This document shows, one piece after another, positions 59,553 through 64,000 of a stretch of DNA of 64,000 nucleotides. The DNA comes from Drechslerella dactyloides (Eukaryota > Ascomycota > Orbiliomycetes > Orbiliales > Orbiliaceae). The notes under the pieces are model-generated. The model was not told the origin of the DNA. It ran no database searches and worked only from the letters and a program-made list of their open reading frames with translations. Position 1 is the first letter of the stretch. Each line of letters opens with the position of its first letter. The stretch is from contig JAGTWJ010000001.1 in NCBI GenBank assembly GCA_020064725.1, positions 5,022,001 through 5,086,000 on the forward strand. The letters are read 5' to 3'. Both the position numbers and the translations under genes were made by a program.

Positions 59553-61273
59553 ATGTCTACCTTGGGTCAGAATCCGCCGGTGAAGGGCCATGTCAGGAAG
59601 ACTTCCGCTGACCTGCGAGCCGCGGGCTCACCCCGGCGTATGACAGCAGGTGCGTCGCCCATCCGCATTTCGCGATCTTATTGTTCTACGGGACACGTTT
59701 AACTGAGATCGCGTACAGGCCCTCTGGATCTCGAGTAGGCGTCTCAATCAAACCTGCGCACAATTGTTTGCCGGCGTGACGCTAATTCGACCTCAATCCG
59801 CGCAAATGCCATAGCTTCGAGCTTCCTCCAGGAACAGCTCATGCAGACAACAAGTCCCAGGACGCCTCCGCTTCGATCTCCACCTCCATGACTGGCTCCA
59901 CGGCATTTGCCACTGCGACGGAAGGCCTGTCATCGCCGGCGTCTGCCGCTGGGTCCGTCGCGACCATCAGCTCGGCCGCCGCCGCCGAGCCGCTGCGAGA
60001 CTATGCCTACCTGATTGACGCTCTGGTGTTCCGCCACTTACCCACCGTCGTGAGTGCCACCTATTGCTTTCTCGTCCGCCCAATCTGTTCTCACCCTTCC
60101 CTTCGTAGGCGTGCCATTGGCCTTATAATGCGCCCCCGCAGACATGAATACTACATCTCGAGGAAGAAAGCATGCCAACGTCCCACACCTCATCTAGGAA
60201 CGGAATCAGCTCGGCCTCCTCCCGCTGAGCGCCCACCTCCACAGCCTCTCCGCTACATGCGCCACCAAGTTAACCACGACAGCTGCTACGGATACCTTCC
60301 ACATCTTCAATCTCTGGTACATTCGACTGGCAGCTCTCTCGCTCATCTCCGCGCAGACTACAGCGATGGCGTCACAGGAAATTAAAGTCTTCGGTGACCT
60401 CACTTCCAGCTTCTACCGTAACTCCAGCTTCGTCCACGCCGTCCCTTGGGATCTGCGCGTGCTTGCGATAAGGCTACAGGCGCTTGGTTTCAACGACTGG
60501 CGCCGCTGCTTAGAGCACTTTTACATCCTAGCAAAAGAGGCACGAACCGAGGCCGTCAAGCACCGCAATTCGCCGGCGCTGTTCAAGCTCTGGCGAAGTC
60601 GGCTGCTGGACGTTGGGCTCCGCGTTGCGGCAGCGTTGGTTGAGTTGGCCGACCTCGAAGGCGCGGAACGGCATCTCAAGAGCCTGATGGAGGAGAGGGA
60701 TTCGCTTGACGACGGCTTGACGTTCCGGCTACGCGAGGCGGTGCTGTACGTGCAACTCGGCCAGCTTGATACAGCTAAGAAGTGTTATCTCGGGAACGTG
60801 GCCAGCGAAGGCGAAGATGTCGACTCTGTGATCGAAGGGTTGAGGCTCATGGCTGTTGATGACTTTGAGAGTGCGGCAGTGCTGTGGAAGCAGCTGGTGG
60901 ATAAAGCGGAAGAAGGGAGCGAGCAGCGGCAGACATATCTCGTCAATATGGCGGTGTCGCTGTTATATCTACGACGATTGCCCGAGGTAGGTTCTCCCGG
61001 TCATGACGATGATTCTAACTTTGGAAGTACGAGATATTGATGGTTGTTGTGTGTATACAGGCGCAGTCTACGAGTGGCTTTAAGCTGCAGTCGACGTTGG
61101 ATCGACAGGTAGCGTACAGCTACAAGTCGCTGACATTCAATATTATCACGCTGCACAACCTGCTAGAATTCCAGTACGAGCCTGTGGACGTGAATATTGG
61201 CGAGCAGCTGGAGATACTTAACGAGGAGATGACGGGCATGCTGCGCAAGCGTGAGCAGACAGCACAGGCTTAG
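59553..61273 (+). CDS. TRAPP complex subunit 12 homologue (TRAPPC12)
   Basis: Exons 59553-59649, 59832-60049, 60198-60986 and 61061-61273 give 438 residues in one frame. The N-terminus has a basic VRKTSADLRAAG block, then a Ser/Thr/Ala-rich linker and RDYAYLIDALVFRHLPTV. The conserved part includes FNLWYIRLAALSLISAQTTA, EIKVFGDLTS and VPWDLRVLAIRLQALGFNDWRR. TPR-like helices follow (LVELADLEGAERHLKSL; AVLYVQLGQLDTAKKCYL), then QTYLVNMAVSLLYLRR. After the last intron comes VAYSYKSLTFNIITLHNLLEFQYE. TRAPPC12 belongs to TRAPPIII in filamentous fungi and animals, a Rab1/Ypt1 exchange factor acting at Golgi and in autophagy. Exons 3 and 4 are firm. The acceptor at 60198 is the least certain, because the region between HLPTV and NLWYIRL is usually longer. 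Confidence 0.82.
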
Positions 61274-61469
61274 CCCAGCGGCTTCATCTATTTGTGTCCA
61301 CAAGATCGGAGAGTATTGACTGACTATCATTACACCATCCATTTCATATTCATGATCGTATTATTTTCATACATAGTGTGCTTCCATCTAATTCAGATTA
61401 ATCCGACTCAAACCCAGTTATATCACGCTATTAATGAAACAGCGGGGTCCTGCGTGCCGCCTTCGCGAT

Positions 61470-62132
61470 CTATGGCGCCGGCAGGGTCAGATAGTACGTC
61501 CTTTGAGTGAGCATCCAGGCCAGCCCTGTCGTAGCAGCAATCAACGGCCCCGTGAGCCCCTCTCCAAGCCTATGTACGCACCCATAAATTAGCACATGTC
61601 ACGGTATACTACCGAATAATTAGTTCGAGTTATAACTGTGATGCACATACTTTGCGGTCCCGAACCACAGCCACTCGCTGCCGAAGTGCCACCCAGCAAG
61701 CACGAACGTGCCGACGCAGAGGTCGTATACGGCAGCATTGCTGATGTTGTAGGCTGCGTAGAAGCGGACGAGCGCCGCCAGCAGCGTCCAGGTGCCGAAG
61801 GTGCGGGAGGACAGTCCGCTGACTTCGAGAGGTCTACCCGCGTAGACGCGCTTGGTGAACTTCAACGTCGCGTAGCATTGCGCTGAGTTTGCGATTGAGA
61901 TGACGGAGACCTGCGGTTAAATTAGATCAATTGATACTCTTTTCTAGACTCATATATCCATTCACACAGTTGTGAGGGATGGATAGGGGTATTTGGAGGT
62001 ATGTGCGGGATATATCGAACGGCATGACGGTTGACTGGTATTTCGACGTACCAAGAGGAGGAACTTGGGAAGCAGGCCCGGCGCGACGGGCAGCGAATTG
62101 TACCAGCGGGTGCCGTCGTCAACTGCGTCCAT
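61470..62132 (-). CDS. ERG28: Ergosterol biosynthesis scaffold protein ERG28
   Basis: Exons 62132-62052, 61910-61651 and 61569-61470 give 146 residues, close to the usual length. The sequence is a small four-span ER protein: LLPKFLLLVSVISIANSAQCY, the SARTFGTWT-like motif seen here as LSSRTFGTWTLLAALVRFYAAY, VGTFVLAGWHFGSEWLWFGTAK, then LTGPLIAATTGLAWML. Erg28 tethers the C-4 demethylation enzymes (Erg25, Erg26, Erg27) and Erg6 in the ER during ergosterol synthesis. All splice phases agree. It starts 298 nt from the divergent YIP4 gene, so the two probably share a promoter region. Confidence 0.93.
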
Positions 62133-62430
62133 TGCGATTGGATTGATATTGCCGTCCGGTGAAGCTCGAACGCGTATACGATGCAGCAGCTTGTCTTTGA
62201 CGGAGGGGATCCCGGGAGCTGGTGCTTATTCTCCATGTGCTAAGCTTACAGCGGCGGACCTGGTCGTCGCGAAACCCGACTAATTAAACGTCGGCCTGGC
62301 AAACGGGTTACGTAGCCTCCCTCCTCGCTACGCAGCTCGACCGAAACACCATGCGCCGATAGACATCGCCAACTGCTCTCGACTTGACACTCACCGCCCG
62401 CCCGCCAGCCGCATCCTCGAGTGCTCCGCC
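62133..62430. promoter_or_regulatory. Bidirectional promoter of ERG28 and YIP4
   Basis: The 298-nt gap holds both divergent promoters. I see no sterol-response element that I would defend by eye. Confidence 0.6.
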
Positions 62431-63501
62431 ATGGCCGCCGCAGCGTCCTCCAGCAGCGATGCAAACCCGTACGATGAGTATCTCGGGCCCCGCGCGGACC
62501 CCGACCTCATAGACCCTGATGACCGTGCGTCCCAACCCTCCACTGAAGCACTCCAATTCAGGCAGGCACCAGCTCACATGCTCCTATCATGTATGACTTA
62601 CAGTGGATATCAACGACCTCGATGACCCGCTCGATACCGACGCCTCGGACCGTCAGCCCCTCACTGCTGCCGCCCGCAGCGCCGCCAATGCCGTCCCTGG
62701 CGAGGACCGCCGCGCACCCACCGACACAATCGATGAAACTGTCTGGGAGACGCTTTCACGGGACCTGAATGCCATTTGGGACAAAATGAAGCTGGTACTA
62801 TGGCCGCGGTTCACGTGGACCAAGTGGCCGGACGCAGATACCGTGCTCAACAGCAGTCAAACGTCCGAGATTCGGGACTGGGATCTATGGTGCGTACATA
62901 CATACGCCTACACGCACGCACACATACGCACACGCGTATATACGCATCGATTATTGGGAAATGGAAACGGTGCTAACTCGACCGCGTGGGATGTTTACTA
63001 GGGGCCCCCTGCTGTCGGCACTCCTGCTTTCGCTACTACTGTCCATCACGGCTGCGAGCGAACAGGCTACGAATGTCTTCTCTGGTGTTTTCGCCATCAT
63101 TTGGGTTGGCGAAGCCCTGGTCACGCTACAGATCCGTCTGCTCGGCGGCAACATGTACGTTGGTTGTCACCGCACCCTGACTGCCCTAAATACCTATATC
63201 CACACGGCACCCACGTTGCACGCCGAGACTGACAAAACTGATCACCGATAGATCGTTCTTCCAATCCGTCTGCGTGATCGGCTACACCATCTTCCCGATC
63301 GTTATCGCCGCGCTGCTGTCCGCCGTCAAGCTCTACGCGATCATCCGCGTCCCGCTGTACACGTTCTTCTTCCTGTGGAGCCTTGCGGCCGGGGTTAGCA
63401 TTCTCGGGGGCAGCGGCGTCGTGCGGAACCGCGTAGCGCTAGCGGTGTATCCGCTGGGCTTGTTTTATTTCCTATTGACGTGTCTTTGCTTGATCAGTTG
63501 A
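62431..63501 (+). CDS. YIP4: YIP1-family Golgi protein YIP4/YIPF6
   Basis: Exons 62431-62524, 62604-62889, 63002-63154 and 63252-63501 give 260 residues. The cytoplasmic N-terminus is acidic and Ser/Ala-rich. The conserved part includes VWETLSRDLNAIWDKMKLVLWP, DWDLWGPLLSALLLSLLLS, FSGVFAIIWVGEALVTLQIRLLGGN, SFFQSVCVIGYTIFPIVIAALLS, LWSLAAGVSILGGSGVVRNR and VYPLGLFYFLLTCLCLIS. These form five membrane spans, with the DLWGP and GY(T)xFP signatures of the YIP1 family. YIPF6/Yip4 proteins sit in the Golgi and bind prenylated Rab GTPases. All intron phases agree. It is divergent from ERG28. Confidence 0.95.
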
Positions 63502-64000
63502 TGCGGATATATAGCTAGCAAGCTTGTGCGTGTGGGGAACGGTGAGCCGTTGGATGGTATTTTTTGCATGGGGAGATGCGGTTGGGGGCTTGCGGTATAG
63601 ATATAGCTGGAGGGCATTCATATGTGAGCCTTATTATAGTTTTTGGATGCATCTTTGTTTTTTTTGTATGATAATGCAGGCTACAAGCGTTGGGATTTGT
63701 GCATGTGGTGGACGGACGGACGGACGGACGGCTATACAAAAGCGTCGTTAACCATAGCAGTTGACAAAAATATGTTTCTCATGCACAGAACGTTATTCAG
63801 ACGACGTGCGCGTCTTTCGTAGACCGTTATACTATACGAACGAATGCAGCCCAGCTGTATACTAATCATTAGTATTTATATTGAAGTATATACGCCATTC
63901 GTGCGGATATGTGCCGCCTTCTAATGTATCCTATCATGAAACCATAAAGCCATGCCAGGCAATCAACGCTATAGATGCATGCACGCGGAATGAACACCAC
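63502..64000. other. 3' flank of YIP4 to window end
   Basis: No coding frame is supported. It contains a GGAC tandem (63708-63728) and T/A-rich sequence. Confidence 0.5.

Noticed and set aside
59719..59736. Possible microexon reading GPLDLE in the TRAPPC12 5' region
   Set aside because: It has an acceptor and a GT after it, but its length puts the next exon out of frame, while skipping it gives a clean phase match.
1..64000. Possible tRNA genes near TTCGA-type boxes (for example 300-345, 49700-49720)
   Set aside because: No cloverleaf with matching acceptor stem and A box could be formed by eye; a tRNAscan run would be decisive.
1..64000. Secondary-metabolite cluster or transposon
   Set aside because: No polyketide synthase, NRPS, terpene synthase, transposase or reverse transcriptase motifs were seen; the lone FAD oxidase has no cluster partners.

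Overview
The window is nuclear DNA of a filamentous ascomycete (Pezizomycotina type). Genes carry several short introns (about 50-195 nt) with GTANGT-like donors, CTRAC-like branch sites and YAG acceptors. The proteins are standard fungal ones: Nst1, Oms1, Erg28, Not1, a Cdc15/Imp2-type F-BAR protein, TBP, ETF-QO, Yip4/YIPF6 and TRAPPC12. No operons, CRISPR arrays, rRNA, convincing tRNA genes, transposase genes or viral genes were seen. I assembled exons by hand; each model given with exon coordinates keeps one open frame through all its junctions.

Layout. 1-5.7 kb: NST1 (+). 5.7-11 kb: a gene-free stretch between convergent genes. 11-12.3 kb: a GDS1-type winged-helix protein (-). 14.6-16.3 kb: an OMS1-type mitochondrial methyltransferase (-), joined to or overlapped by an unrelated N-terminal segment. 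17.2-18.9 kb: a covalent-flavin amine oxidase of the sarcosine/fructosyl-amino-acid oxidase family (-). 18.9-23.7 kb: a long upstream region leading into TBP (+, 23.7-24.8 kb), with a TATA box and a probable 5'UTR intron. 26.2-28.4 kb: mitochondrial ETF-ubiquinone oxidoreductase (+). 30.4-32.2 kb: an unrecognised disordered nuclear-type protein (+). 33.7-40.8 kb: the CCR4-NOT scaffold NOT1 (-). 43.5-48.6 kb: an F-BAR/SH3 cytokinesis protein with a very large Q/E/R repeat (+). 52.0-53.6 kb: a secreted, single-span, Cys-rich wall-sensor-like protein (+). 54.2-55.9 kb: an intronless protein with a signal peptide but nuclear-type sequence features (+). 56.4-63.5 kb: a compact block of small genes: UPF0132 membrane protein (+), Arg/Asp-rich protein (-), TRAPPC12 (+), ERG28 (-) and YIP4/YIPF6 (+), two pairs of which are head to head with 200-300 bp between starts.

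Most genes are independent housekeeping functions: transcription and mRNA decay (TBP, NOT1, NST1), mitochondrial metabolism (OMS1, ETF-QO), ER/Golgi membranes (ERG28, YIP4, TRAPPC12) and cytokinesis (F-BAR). There is no biosynthetic cluster and no clear new multi-gene system. The best leads are single genes: the OMS1 fusion or overlap, the signal-peptide protein with NLS-like and SUMO-site-like motifs, and the repeat expansion in the F-BAR protein. Intergenic DNA is rich in mononucleotide runs and short tandem arrays of self-complementary tetranucleotides (CTAG, GATC, CATG, GTAC).
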